The notes below the pieces were generated by a model that saw nothing but the letters and a program-made list of their open reading frames with translations, ran no database searches and was not told the DNA's origin. Positions 36,961 through 48,569 of a stretch of 64,000 nucleotides of DNA are shown here, piece by piece. A program made the translations under genes and the position numbers. Numbering within the stretch: the stretch's first letter is position 1; every line of letters begins with the position of its first letter. Location: assembly GCF_014633365.1 (NCBI RefSeq), contig NC_068351.1, positions 9,926,907-9,990,906 on the forward strand, given 5' to 3'. The stretch comes from Diospyros lotus. Taxonomy: Eukaryota > Streptophyta > Magnoliopsida > Ericales > Ebenaceae.

Positions 36961-37242
36961 ATGAAGACATGATTCAATTGACGAGTTTTGAGGAACTAGA
37001 GCTTTCTTTGCTCTTGATCTGATACCATTTAAACAATTTGGTATTTAGAAATAAATTCTTCTCTTACTTATTCTTTTGACCATAAGAGGTTTATATATAG
37101 TACAAAGGATCTCTAATTTATGGGATTTACAAGAAGACAAATATACAACTAGGAAATTGAATATTGAGAATAATTAAAAAAATTAAATATTTGATGAGAT
37201 AATTACTAAATTCGAGTTTAGAAAACTAAATATGTGATGTGC

Positions 37243-38330
37243 CAATAAAAATGAACTTATGCATTTGCCATGTTGATAGCTCGATTCCACCACGGCTAGT
37301 CCTTGGGACTTTAATCTGGGTTGAGATCCAATGTAAAGAATTTTATCCACTAAAACTCGTACTTTTGGACTCTCTTTGTTTGACCCAGAAAAAGAGTTTC
37401 TTGGGTGATTGTGGTGGGTGTGATTCAAATTTGGATTAGATTCTTTATATATGGAAGTGGAAATCAGGGTGAAGAGGTAAAATATGTTATCTTGATTTTT
37501 CTTGGGATCGATCCCCATTATTGAGCTCAACCACCAAATTTTCCCAGACTCCACTCATCAATCCCCCCAAACAATCAACCACCCCAGAAAAAAAGATGAC
37601 ATTAGCACCTCAAACAACTAATCAGTCATCGAATTAAGCTGGGACAACTATGAATGCATAGCACCCATGCCTTTCTCAAGCATCCTAAAAAAAATCAGAA
37701 ACTCTAAACAAAAATCTAAGACTCTTCTAAAATCGCGTAGTGGTGTGGGAGCGGCGAGAGAGAGACATGGTGATGTTTTCACATTAGCCTATGATGTTAT
37801 TGAATAAACTTTAAAAATTGACAGAATTTAACAATAATCTATGACTGAGGTAAAATTAAAAATTTTAATGTCTCAATAATCAAAAGTTGAGTTAATAGAT
37901 ATTTTTGAACTAAATGTTGTTTACCATTTTCAGTTGATGATGTACTTGTGTCTGTTCGTTCATCAATATCGATGGCATGACTGATGGAGTCGTGCTGCTT
38001 TTCCAATGCTGTACCAATTGAGCATATTGCATCTTTAATGTGTAGTCCATATTGAAGTTTCATGCAAATTATAAATTTAGACAAGATAGTCCATTTAACC
38101 AACACAGTCCATGTCCAGGTATCATTTCCAAAACAAAGTATTAATCATGACCAATGACTATATTCTTACCAGATCTATGGATCCAAAACCAAATCGATTC
38201 ACAGATTGTTGTTTACTTCAAACCCTTCCAAAGTAATACCAATACATTGGTACACGGCTATAATCTTCACTGGCTTCAAGAGTTGAATATTTTGTCCTTT
38301 TAAAAATAACTTCAATCAAATATTTTGAAA
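37243..38330 (-). other. Unrecognised region with a possible exon related to its neighbour
   Basis: A minus-strand frame at 37,931-38,105 contains LHIKDAICSIGTALEKQHDS and ends ENG at a fair splice donor (G then GTAAAC). A stretch at 38,100-38,240 (GTGGATCC-like block, GAATCGATT, then donor GTAAGA at about 38,168) resembles 39,160-39,235, so this looks like a partial duplicate of the candidate gene to its right. The 123-codon frame at 37,183-37,554 shows no family signature. Confidence 0.3.
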
Positions 38331-38337
38331 GATTTCT

Positions 38338-39171
38338 TCAATGGCTACGAACATTTTCAGAGTCTCCAACAATATCTATATATAGGTGTATGTGTGGTAG
38401 AGTGAGGTGAAATTTGTTTGGGAGTAAAGTCGTTCATGTTTATTGTGTTCTTCCTCTCCTTGCAATTTTTTGAATTCTTTTTGTCTACGAACATGCAATC
38501 GGTTAAAAGAAATGAAATGGAAGGATTAAGTGTGTTAATTCCATGCATGCATCTATGTAAAATTGGGAAAGCCACCAATAAAGAAAGAAACATTACATTA
38601 AGCTTAATTTACTATGAAATTTTTTTTATTTTTTTTTTAAATTTTCTTCATAGATAATATGTAGATTTGGTTCGTGTTACTCACCATATTTTGTTGACCC
38701 TCCAGAATCTGTGTCTTCACGGGGTACATAACTCGCTCCCGCCGGTGATAGTCCAAAAGCTGTGTGGGGTCCTCGACACGCTTCCCTGGGTACATAACTC
38801 GCTTGCACCGAGACAACGGATGATAATAATTCCTGACTATGAAGTGGCTCCAAGATAGAGTTGTCTGCAACAATATATATTTTACAACATGTTTATATTT
38901 TTAGTTTATATGAAGCATCATTCACACATACAAAGTAAAATACTAAAACAGAATAATAAAAAATCTTTTTTCTTTTATTCTAGCTAACATTATTAGATTT
39001 TGGATGATCTAATAGAAAAAAGAAATAATAAAAGGAACCTCGGACGTCATTCTCTGCAGAGTCTCCAACAATATCCTTCTCTCCTTCTTTCTTGATTCTG
39101 CTGCTGGTAAATAAAGCAACCCAAACTGAGAGCCCGATTACAATTCGGGGAAGCTTGAGGAGACACTCAAT
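38338..39171 (-). CDS. Candidate three-exon gene, unrecognised, 5' end not found
   Basis: Three minus-strand segments splice in frame. Exon A, 39,171-39,039, has a hydrophobic stretch LPRIVIGLSVWVALF then basic and acidic residues, with donor GTTCCT. Exon B, 38,864-38,685, has acceptor TTGTTGCAG and strong donor GTGAGT; it carries ASYVPRE twice, 24 residues apart. Exon C, 38,375-38,338, has acceptor ATATATAG and ends DIVGDSENVRSH before TGA. Lengths 133, 180 and 38 give 116 codons plus the stop, phase 1 at both joins. Exon A holds the similar KDIVGDSAENDVR, so exons A and C share an ancestor. An in-frame TAA directly precedes 39,171 and no ATG is seen, so an exon is missing or the gene is dead. 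The product resembles a small single-pass membrane protein; I do not know the family. Confidence 0.35.
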
Positions 39172-39534
39172 TTACCAAAAACAGTCCGTGGATCCAGGAC
39201 CAACCGATTCACATATATGACTGTTTACTGTTTGCTTCTAACCCATCCTTCTATATATACATATGCAGGCTTGGCTTGTATGATTAAGAAAGCTTTGCCA
39301 TCCGATTGGCTCAGGTAACCAACTTGACGCTGACGAGAAATTATTAATCCAAGCCGTGTCCTATCATATCATGTCATGTCATTTTCAACGCCATTAATCA
39401 CTGACGTGCAATTGAATGTTAGGTGTTGTTTAAATTACATTTCAATTTTTTATGATTTTTGGGTGATTATTTGTAATTTAGAATGTTTTATGATTTCTGG
39501 CACTCTATTGTGAAGCAATCTCGCAAAGCAAGGA

Positions 39535-39910
39535 AAGAAGCCTCGAGACACCTAGAGGTCTCCCGGAAACTCCCACAGGGTATTCCCTAGTGAAGAAGCA
39601 CTGATAACTTTGAAAATTTCTCGAGTAATTTCACAAAGGATAAAATTTATCCATAAAAGTATAAATTTTAATTAATTTTAAAATATAAAAAATATTTATC
39701 ATAAACTTTTAATTTCTTCTATAAATAAAAAAATTCTTTATTTCTAAAAAAATAAGTCACTGCTACCCCCCAAAAAAACTCTCCTAACTTTTTTAAATAC
39801 TAGAATCTGATTTAAGTATCAGAGTGATTGAGTAGAAAATATTTCATGTTCTCTGACTATTTTTTGTTTTGCATAATCTTGATAATTTAAAGACAATTTC
39901 TAATATTTGA
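39535..39910 (+). mobile_element. Tat-like Ty3 LTR fragment (copy 2 of 3)
   Basis: It aligns with 15,430-16,085: CCTCGAGACACCTAGAGG at 39,543, the TATA-like TCTATAAATAAAAA near 39,718, GATTTAAGTATCAGAGTG near 39,809, and the end block CTTGATAATTTAAAGACAAT. Confidence 0.55.
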
Positions 39911-40544
39911 ATTTATTATTGTATTTAAATAATAATAAAACTAAAGAAAGTAGCATAGAGATTGTACTTAGGCCTGTACACTAATGGTTTGGTATTGATT
40001 TTAAATAGATTTTAGTCTTAAATTTAAGATTTGGGGTTTTGAATTTTAGGCTTTGTGTGAAGTAGTTTTGGGTTGAAATATGCGGGAAGGATATTGGGAT
40101 TGATTAGATGCCTTGTTTATAGCTAAACTTTTGTACTATTATTCTTTTTGGATTTTTGATATTGTAGATTTCATGAAACATTTTCTAATTTTATAAGATA
40201 GGTCAGATTAATTATTACAAGTTTAGGCGATTGGATGACCGCGCACCGGCCATGTTAATCTCAAGTGAGCTTTGGCATTTAAAATTACCTCTATCTGTCA
40301 ATGTAAAATAGGAATAGATATTTTCTTTTTCTTTCTGGTGAGATAGGGATGGAGGGGTAGTTTTATTGGAAAATAATAATATTTTTTTTATTGAAAAAAA
40401 TAATAATAGGGATCACAATTAGGAAAAGTGTAGAAGAAATTGTAAATTTTTGTACATATTTTATAAAAGTAAATATTTATATAAAATTTTAATTAGTTAA
40501 CATTCTTCCAATAAATTAGGGTGGCGGAGTGATCTCTTGTTATG

Positions 40545-40632
40545 GTATCATTCCTAGATTTGAATAGTGTAAAAGACAGCCTGGCAGCAGTCAAGCCGAG
40601 AACAACAATTGTGGCAAAGAAAGCAACGCATG
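40545..40632 (-). pseudogene. DUF247 tail fragment 1 of the repeat block
   Basis: The complement encodes remains of VAFxAxIVVL, matching the membrane helix IIAFLAAIVVV of the DUF247 gene, followed by its downstream flank. It leads straight into the minisatellite. Confidence 0.6.
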
Positions 40633-40885
40633 TCATGTCACACATGTCATGCAACGACATTAGTGAAAAGTTATTATTAGCTCTTGGTCACACATGGCAT
40701 GGAGCGAATTAACTCGGATTAGTTGGGTAGTTGGGTTGTTGTTAGCTCTTGATCACATATGTGATGTAACACATTTAATTTGATTTAGTCAATCTTATAG
40801 TATGGCCACAAAATTAAAATTATTGTTGATTTGGATTGCTATCAACTTTTGGTCACATATATTATGTATTATTGTCAAGATATAA
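40627..40885. repeat. 100-bp minisatellite array, about 2.5 copies
   Basis: The unit contains TTGGTCACACATGTCATGCA, TTTAATTCGGATTAGT, TTATAGTATGGCCACAAAAT and TAAAATTATTGTTGATTTGG. The unit step is close to 100 bases. Confidence 0.8.
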
Positions 40886-40917
40886 TAATAAATTTATTTA
40901 ATTAAAAATATCACGTC

Positions 40918-42359
40918 AAGCTATCTGAATCTGTAAGAAATAAACAATAAGAAGGCATGAGAAGATTTTCACACGAATATTCTAATACTTAACTTAGACA
41001 TTAAAACTAATGAAAATTGTATTGAAACTAATATTATAGTTGTAATTTTTTTAAAAAATAAGTGTATACTTATTTATAGAAGGATATAAAGTAATCCAAA
41101 TTAGTTCAGAATCAAAATTCTTACAGATAACGTCTACTTTGAGTTTTCTTAATCTTGTTAGGATTCGGATTCTTATGAATGATATTTATTCTAATATTTC
41201 AAAATTAGATTTTTTTATGGATAATTATTTATCCCTTTCTTGGAATATTCAGAAAGATTTTTGAATGTCAGAGTTATCTAATTTGCACATTTGTGCGGGA
41301 TCCCCTCGGGCGATTATGGGAAAAATTTACACCTTATCCTAAAAATTTATTTTGAGCTTTTGGGCTTTTCTAGTCTTTTAATGGACTTTTACTTATAACA
41401 CAACAATTGATTCCCATTCTTTCATTTGAGTTTCTCGAATGGAAGAGTAAATTGTATCGTGGTCTGCCTTTATTTCTGATGATGGATTATTCTCACACTC
41501 TCTGAGTTTCTGATTTTGGATCACTCTCACGCTTTTTGCATTTCTGAGTGATGATTATTCTCATGCTTTTTGCATTTTTGATTTTGGGTTATGCTTTATC
41601 ATTCTTGGGCATCTATCACATTTGATTCTAAGTTATCCTAGATTATTTTTGTGCTTTTAGTGTTTTTGACCTACAATTCGATTTCACGTATCTACACTTT
41701 TGATGTCAGGTTCTCCCTTTATCATTCTAGCAATTCTTGCGTTTTCTTTGATTTCTTGAACTATTCTCACCCATTTGCGCTTTGGTTTTTAGACATATGT
41801 ATGTGTTTGGGGTGAGTCCTTTGTTTCGTCGACACAAGTGACCCCCAAACATCTTAATATGTCTTCGTCATCTGCGTATGTTCGGGGCGAGCTCTTCGCA
41901 AATGACCCCTGAACATCATAACAATTTTTTCATGAGTAGTTTAGTCGTGTGTATTCAAGGTGAGTCTTTCATCCGTCGATTTTAGTAACCCCCGAACATC
42001 TTAACAGTCTTGTTGGTAATAGTTTTTGTCGCGTGTGTCCAAGGTAAATCTTTTGTCTATCGACGTTATTGACACTTGGACATCTTAATGATTTTTCCAT
42101 TAGTAGTTTATCGCGTGTCCAAGACGTGTCTTTCGTCTGTAGATGTTATTGACCCCCAGGCATCTTAACGGATTTGTTGATAATAACTTTTGTCGCCTGT
42201 GTTCGAGGTGAGTCTTTCATTTGTTAACGTTATTGACCTTTGGACATTTTAACGGTCTTCTTTGTCATAATGTCGTGGCTCTCGAGTTTCGTGTGTATAT
42301 GTTTGCCAAATTGAGTTATTTGAGTGGACTTCTAGAAAATCATATTTTTTTCCATAAAC
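40918..42359 (-). mobile_element. Ty3-type LTR, minus strand, with U3 tandem repeats (copy 1)
   Basis: The complement has TCTATAAATAAG (TATA box) at about 41,071-41,082 and a TTAAGTATTAGAATATT block near 40,977-40,995. The U3 side holds CTTTTTGCATTT repeats and an array of about six 80-bp units at 41,790-42,255. A near copy lies at 48,570-50,055. Neither copy has a clear second LTR. Confidence 0.55.
41790..42255. repeat. About six 80-bp tandem units in an LTR U3
   Basis: Each unit contains a GCGTGTGTTC-like start, a GAGTCTTTCGTC-like middle, TTATTGACCCCC and ACATCTTAAC. They recur near 41,862, 41,950, 42,033, 42,112 and 42,195. The matching array in the other LTR copy lies at 49,485-49,955. 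Confidence 0.8.
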
Positions 42360-43491
42360 TAGGGCTATGCATAATTTTAGTTAGATTGAACTAACCGACC
42401 TGAATCAATTTTTCAATAGTCGATTAGTGATTTGATTATTTTTTGTAGAAATTTTGGTTAGTTTTTGTCGGTTAGGTTATTGTTGTTGGTATAATCGAAT
42501 AAACCGAACCGAGCGAAATTACAAAACGACATCATTTTGGGTGCAGTATAAAAGAAAAATGATAGACAAAATCACAGAATGGCGGAAGACTGAACCAATT
42601 TTTGCCCATTCAATCCTTCTGTTCTACCTTTTTCGACCCTTCGTTCTTGTCCCTTTCCCTCCCCAACTCTCGTCGGCTAGCCCTCTTTCCACCATCGTCA
42701 TGGATCCTTCCTTTCTAGTCTCTCCATCTCAAGACACAAAACATGAACATGGTCGCAGAAGCATCCAAGAACTTGTTCTACAGAACAGGGAAGTTCAACA
42801 GTAAGAACAGGAGAAACTTGAGAGTGACAACCAAGGAAGAAGATAAAGACAAAAGAGAAAGAACAAGAACAAGAACTACCACAACAAAATGCGGTTCAAA
42901 TTGAAACCAATGAGAGTCGCAACGGTGGAGAGAGCGTCTCTGGGGAGCATATGAGCTTGGGCCTTTTCGATAAGTTTTTTAATAACTTTTTGTGGGTTTT
43001 TATTCAACGTTAAAACCTAGATCTATTGAAATCCAACCATTATATGCTTTTAATTTTGGGTATGTGGGTCACTGAGCCAAGGCGAATCTGATGGTTGATT
43101 CCGATAGTCGGAATCCACTGTGGATGGTGGCCGATGATATTTTTCTGGAAACGAGATAAAATTAATTTTTAGATCTACAAAAAATTAACCATTGGATCAA
43201 ACTCATTTTTGAATATATGAACCACCGCGATTGGAAGAATCTGATGATCAGTTCCAATCATTGAAATCACCAGCTGGTTAGGTGGCCGACGGCAACAGTA
43301 AGGTCGTCTGTGTTGTTCAATTATTTTGTGGGTTCGTTCGATTTTTGATTTGGTTTGATTATCATGCTTTAGGTTTCAATTAGTTTGATTAGTTGGAGTT
43401 AGTCAATAGGTTCGATTGATTAGTACATGCAATTCAATTTAGTTTGATTAGTAATTTTTGTTCAACTCAATTCAATTATAACCGATTAAAA
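42360..43491 (-). mobile_element. hAT-like element (copy 3), reversed
   Basis: The left end TAGGGCTATGC and the right end, the complement of AATTATAACCGATTAAAAA, carry the AACCGA/TCGGTT blocks seen in copies 1 and 2. The right end matches the left ends of those copies, so it is reversed. Possible target copies are CCATAAAC (42,352-42,359) and ACATAAAA (43,492-43,499). The related segment at 50,040-50,060 has TTTTTCCATAGAC with no insertion. A 116-codon frame at 42,454-42,804 has no family signature. Confidence 0.6.
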
Positions 43492-44169
43492 ACATAAAAT
43501 ATGTTTATTTCAAAAAACTGCGTCAGTTTCATGCCAGGTTTCATAGGGGATAATCATAAGGGAAAAGTATTTTAATTACTAATGAACCCTTGGAGACTTG
43601 TCAACAATTTGGGCTCAAGAACTTGAGATGAACTGGCCCCCATTCAGGAGCCATTTGCTCCATTGAATCCCGAGTCAATTTTAGGTCCACCCACACGAAC
43701 CATCTATTGCAATTCCGGATTTCTACATCCATTCCAATATAAAATTAGTCAAGTGTAGTCATCATTATATGTGCCTAAATATATTAATTACAGAGTATCA
43801 AATTTACTTATTTATAATTATAACCAACTTTCAAACTATATGAATATTAAATCAACAAAGCAATTGAGTTTAGGTGGTTGGATGACCATGTTAATCTCAG
43901 GTGAGCTTTGGCATTGAAAATTATCCCTATCTATCAATGTAAAATAGGAAAGAGGTATTTTCTTTTCCTTTTTGGTGGGATAGGGATGGAGGACCAATTT
44001 TATTGGAAAATAATAATATTCCTTTACTGAGAAAAATAATAATAAGGATCACAATTAGGAAAAGTGTAATCGTATTAAGAAGAAATGGTAAATTTTTGTA
44101 GATATTTTATAAAAGTAAATATTTATATAAAATTTTAATTAATTAACATAATTTCAATTGTGTTAGGGT

Positions 44170-45229
44170 TGGGGGTGTGCAATCGGTTATAACTGAACCG
44201 AATCGTCCAAAAATTAGTAAGCGAACCGAACCGAACCGACTAGCATATAATAACTGAACCGACTAATTGAACTAACCGAAACCTAAATCATGGTAATAGA
44301 ACTGAATCGAACCGAAAATCAAACTAACCTAAAATGCAAAGAGACCAAACATCTATTGTTGCTGGCCACCTGGCCGGCCGGTGATTCCAATTATTGGAAC
44401 CGATCATTGGATTCCCCCAACCACAAGATTCATATATCCAAAAATGAGTTTGATCGGACGGTTGATTTTTTGTAGATATAAAAATTAATTCTATAGTGAA
44501 AAAACTCAAAACACGTTTATGGAAAAATAAAAGTTGCTGAAAACTTACTGAAGGGTGAGTATGGTGGTGCAAATTGGAGAAGAGAGAGATGCACTCATCA
44601 TAGGCGTTGAAGTCGGCGTTGCTGTGTTGTATGTCCAAGTCAACATCGGAGGTAGAGAAGAAGCATCATATCGGCATTGACGACGACATCGGAGGGGGCG
44701 ATGGTGCCGCCGTGCAGGAGAGTTAGAGTCGATGGGGGCCGAGCAAATGGAAGGACCAAGGATCAGTTTGGTCCTTCCGCCTTTTGGGTTTTCTCTCTTG
44801 TCTTCTCTCTGATCTACGAAGTACGAAGAGCATTTGTCTTCGTCTTCGCCATCGACGACAGCGAGAGATGGTGGAGGGAGAGAGAAGGAACGAACCTGCC
44901 AGATGTTAGATCTGGAATGAAAATGAAATGGCGAGAAAGAGAGAGAGAGAAAATGACGAATAGAAAATGAAATGGTAGTATAGAGAGACCTGGGGTGTTG
45001 CACCCGCGGGAAAGAGAGGGGTTCACGATTCGGTTCCTAAGGGGTTTATTCCATGGTTCGATTCAATTTTCGATAAATATCAAAATAATTGAACTGAACC
45101 AAATAACCAATTTTTTGCTAAATGAGTAATCAAAATTGAACTGATCATTATGACTAACTGAATTGAATCGATCTAACTGATCAATTCAGTTCGATTAAAT
45201 TAATTTATCCGATTATTTACACACCCCTA
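44170..45229 (+). mobile_element. hAT-like element, 1.06 kb (copy 2)
   Basis: The ends are TGGGGGTGTGCAATCGGTT and the complement of TAGGGGTGTGTAAATAATCGG. An 8-bp target copy with one mismatch flanks it (GTTAGGGT 44,162-44,169, ATTAGGGT 45,230-45,237). The uninterrupted site is seen in the related segment near 50,885 (GTGCTAAGGTGGTGGAG). The GC-rich middle has overlapping frames of up to 152 codons without family signature; it matches copy 1. The element lacks a transposase. Confidence 0.75.
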
Positions 45230-45257
45230 ATTAGGGTGGTGGAGCCATCTCTTGTTA

Positions 45258-45345
45258 TGGTATCGTTCCTAGATTTGAATGATGTAAAGACAGCCTGGCA
45301 GTAGTCAAATCGAGAACAACAATTGCGGCAAGGAAAGCAACGCAT
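45258..45345 (-). pseudogene. DUF247 tail fragment 2 of the repeat block
   Basis: The complement reads CVAFLAAIVVLDLTTARLS, clearly the end of the DUF247 membrane segment (IIAFLAAIVVVCLTITQTVFS in the gene, here shown in part). It is the best preserved of the short fragments. Confidence 0.75.
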
Positions 45346-46030
45346 GTCATGTCACACATGTCATGCAACTATATTACATGTCACACAATAAGGAATTAAT
45401 TCAGATTAGTTCATATTATAATATAGTTACAAAATTAAAATTATTATTAATTTGAGTTGTTGTCATTTCTTGGTCACACATGTCATGCAATGCATTTAAT
45501 TCGGATTAGTCCATCTTATACTATGGCCATAAAATTAAAATTATTATTTATTTGGATGGTTGTTAGCTTTTGATCACATATGTCATGCAACACATTTAAT
45601 TTGGATTAGTCAATGGCCACAAAATTAAAATTATTGTTGATTTGGGTTACTATCAACTCTTGATCACATGTCCTGCAACACATTTAATCCACATTAGTTG
45701 AACGTATAGTATGGTTACAAAATTAAAATTATTGTTGATTTGGGTTTTAATTAAAATTATTAGTTGATCACATATGCCATGCAATGCATTTAATTCGAAT
45801 TAGTTGATCTTATAGTATGGCCATAATGTTAAAATTATTATTAATTTGGGTTGTTGTCAGCTCTTGATCACACATGTAATGCAACACATTTAATTTGGAT
45901 TAGTCGATCTTATGGTATGTCCAGAAAAATAAAATTATTGTTGATTTGAGTAATTGTTATCTCTTGGTCACACATGTCGTGCAAAAGCGTTTAATTTGAA
46001 TTAGTCAATCTTATAGCATGGCCACAAAAT
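45343..46030. repeat. 100-bp minisatellite array, about seven copies
   Basis: Same unit as at 40,627. Single units start at TTGGTCACACATGTCATGCA-like strings near 45,469, 45,568, 45,660, 45,765, 45,864 and 45,966. Confidence 0.85.
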
Positions 46031-47395
46031 TACGGGCTAAGTATACGAATTCTCACCAATTATTTGAAGACTTCCTTTAATCCTCACTTAGACTTCTGTA
46101 CTTACACACAAATCCTCTAATTTTCAGGTTTTCCTCCAAACAGGGGAAATAGTTTTTGGGCTATTAGCTGTTTTTTTTTTTTAAAAAAGAGTGTGAGTAA
46201 AATGAATTTCTGACCCAAAAAAAAAAAGTACGGGTACTTGTCAACCAATTAATGCATCACTCTCGTTTTCTTATTCTAAAATTTAACGTTCCAACAAATA
46301 TTAGAAGGAAAAAGACTCAATTTCAATTGCATATATATATATATATATTACATCGATTCGAGATATATTTTAGGAGAGTAAGACATGTACATAGTTAACA
46401 AGGACCTCTTTTTTTTTTATATCACCAAAGAATGTCATAGACTTAATATTTGATATTTAATTAACTAAAGTAAATAAATTAAAAGGTAAAATAAATTCCA
46501 TAATTTTTTTTTTTAAATTTAAGGATTACAAAGTAATTACATAAGAAAAATTTAACATCTTTAACTATATTATACTCCAACTATTTGCCAAACTCATTAA
46601 ATTAAGAGGTCCAAAATTATCAATAAACTTTTTTATTTTTCTGAACAATTAATAATAGGAAGGTTAGCAATATCTATTTTTCTAGTAACTCGACACATAT
46701 ATATTGTTTTGCTCAATTAAATGATAAATTAAAATTTAATTTCTTTATTAAATATATGTAAAAAGATACTTTAAATTCATTTGAACCTGGGAGTCTTTTT
46801 GAAAAACCTTTTCATCATTTTGACTACTAACTTCTTAAAAAGGATACGTTGTTGACCTAATTAAATATAATTTCAAAATTACTAATTAAGTAATTAAATA
46901 TAATTTATATGATTTTTTAGATAACCAAAATAATTCATGTGAGTAGTATTAGAATTATAATTAGTTAAAATTATTTATCCAAAAATATATAGCATTGATT
47001 GTACTCTATAACCCAACTAATTCCCAAGGAAAGGCATAACAATTAAGACTATAAAGGGCGTGATAATGCACAAAAAGGGTTAATTATATTAATATCTTTA
47101 AAATATAACTTAATTATAAGTGATGTCTTATATCCTAAAAATTACACTTATCTTCCTCACTTATTGCATGGCTTTCCCAATCATATCATCAACTTATCAT
47201 CAGTAACTTTACATTGGAACGAACCTCTGCCAAATTCCAACAAAATTTTAACTTTTATCACCCTCCTTTTTTACTAAGGTTTGTACTGCAATGGTGAGTG
47301 TAACCTTTTCTAGTACATTTGGTTGTTGCACTTGCAAAATGAAACTTGGACAATCATCTTATTATACAAGGAGACTTCCGTTTCTAAGGTACAGA
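46031..47395. other. AT-rich block shared between repeat copies
   Basis: It begins GGGCTAAGTATACGAATTCT and contains AAATATTAGAAGGAAAAAGA, a TA microsatellite at 46,330-46,350, and a tail to about 47,000. The same order recurs at 51,503-52,320, and from the TCTCGATTTCTTACTCTAAA point at 59,713-60,320. No gene. 47,000-47,395 is unrecognised. Confidence 0.65.
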
Positions 47396-47533
47396 TCAAG
47401 TGGTTAGATCACAAAAAATTAGAATTTACATTAATAGGTTGTGAGTTTAATTTTTTGCCTTATGTAGTGAGGTAAAACCTTTATCTGAAATTTACCTGTT
47501 CTATCAAAATCAAGAGCACGAGCGATGGAGAAC
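47396..47533 (+). mobile_element. SINE-like element (copy 2 of 3)
   Basis: A-box-like ATCAAGTGGTTAGATCA, then ATTAATAGGTTGTGAGTTTAA (diverged B box), then TATGTAGTGAGGTAAAACCT, then AAAATCAAGAGCACGAGCGA. The last part matches the reversed copy at 59,526-59,672 closely. Confidence 0.55.
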
Positions 47534-48160
47534 CACGCAAGAACGATAATCTCAAAAGAGACTTCCATGCTATGCACTATGAACGTGGTCTATCTTTGGT
47601 GATTAATATATGAAATTAAATATTTATTTTACATGTTTACAAAAACAAAAAGACAATAGCACACTGCATTTATTTTTTTTAATGCCATTCCTATTGTGTT
47701 TTGGGGGCAGATCTTCTTCACTTATCACATTTAGATATGCATGGCAGAAAAAATAGTTATGCAGAGAATACATTTAATATGGTTTTTTTATTAATTTTTT
47801 AATGATATTTTTAAAATTTTAGATAAATCAACATTTTACTATTTTATGATTTATAATTTTTTTAATATTTATGTTGTGAGTAATCTAAATCTCAAAATTG
47901 AATTCAGATTTCAGTTTATAGGTAAAAATAAATTTATTTTGGAATTAATAGTTGAGTTAAATTAAAAATGACTTTAAAAAATATTTTGTAATTTTAATAC
48001 ATTATATATGATTAGATTATCAGTTATTTCTCGTATTATATTTTAAATTTTTTGAATTAAATTTATAATTATAAATGTTTCTAATTTATTTTGAATTAAA
48101 TTTATTAAATAAAATATTATAAAATAAATGTTTTTAAAAAATTTTAAAGTAAAATTTTGT
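47534..48160. other. AT-rich non-coding DNA
   Basis: Very AT-rich, with no gene or array recognised. Confidence 0.5.
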
Positions 48161-48198
48161 CACGGTGGAGATGGAGTTAGTGCGGTGGATGAACTTTT

Positions 48199-48285
48199 GT
48201 CATGGTACCATTGGTAGATTTGAATGGCGTAAAAGACAATCTGGCAAGCTGAGGATAACAATTGCAGCAAGGAAAACAGCGCATG
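48199..48285 (-). pseudogene. DUF247 tail fragment 3 of the repeat block
   Basis: It carries GGTACCATTGGTAGATTTGA (the flank) and the complement of the AxLAAIVIL helix remnant, more diverged than fragment 2. A 2.5-copy minisatellite array follows at 48,282-48,545. Confidence 0.6.
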
Positions 48286-48545
48286 CATGTCATGTCACAC
48301 GTCATGCAACGATATTACTTGCAAGTTATTGTCAGCTCTTGGTCACACATGTCATGCAGCGAATTAACTTGGATTAGTTGGGTAGTAGTTAGCTATTAAC
48401 TCGGATTAGTTGGGTTGTTGTTAGCTCTTGATGAGATGTGTCATGCAATTAATTTGATATAGTCGATTCTATAGTACGGCTACAAAATTAAAATTATTGT
48501 TGATTTGAGTTGTTAGTTTTTGGTCACATCTATTATGTATTATTA
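48282..48545. repeat. 100-bp minisatellite array, about 2.5 copies
   Basis: Same unit and same number of copies as at 40,627, as expected of one duplication event. Confidence 0.8.
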
Positions 48546-48569
48546 TCAAGATATAATAATAATTTTATT

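Larger units (their letters stand above)
33995..37242 (-). mobile_element. Internally deleted Ty1/copia element, minus strand
   Basis: Two LTRs of about 210-230 bp (33,995-34,223 and 37,030-37,242) share TTCTTTTGACCATAAGAG and AATATGTGATRTGCCAATA. Beside the right LTR the complement reads TGGTATCAGATC (37,016-37,027), a primer site for initiator tRNA-Met. Beside the left one is a purine tract AAAGGGGGTA (34,222-34,232). The order from the primer site is integrase remnant, connecting region, reverse transcriptase, which is the copia order. Total length, 3.25 kb, is well short of the usual 4.5-5 kb; gag and protease are missing. No target duplication is seen. Confidence 0.85.

Noticed and set aside
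44545..45003. 152-codon minus-strand frame
   Set aside because: It lies inside the hAT-like element, overlaps other long frames in GC-rich sequence and shows no domain.
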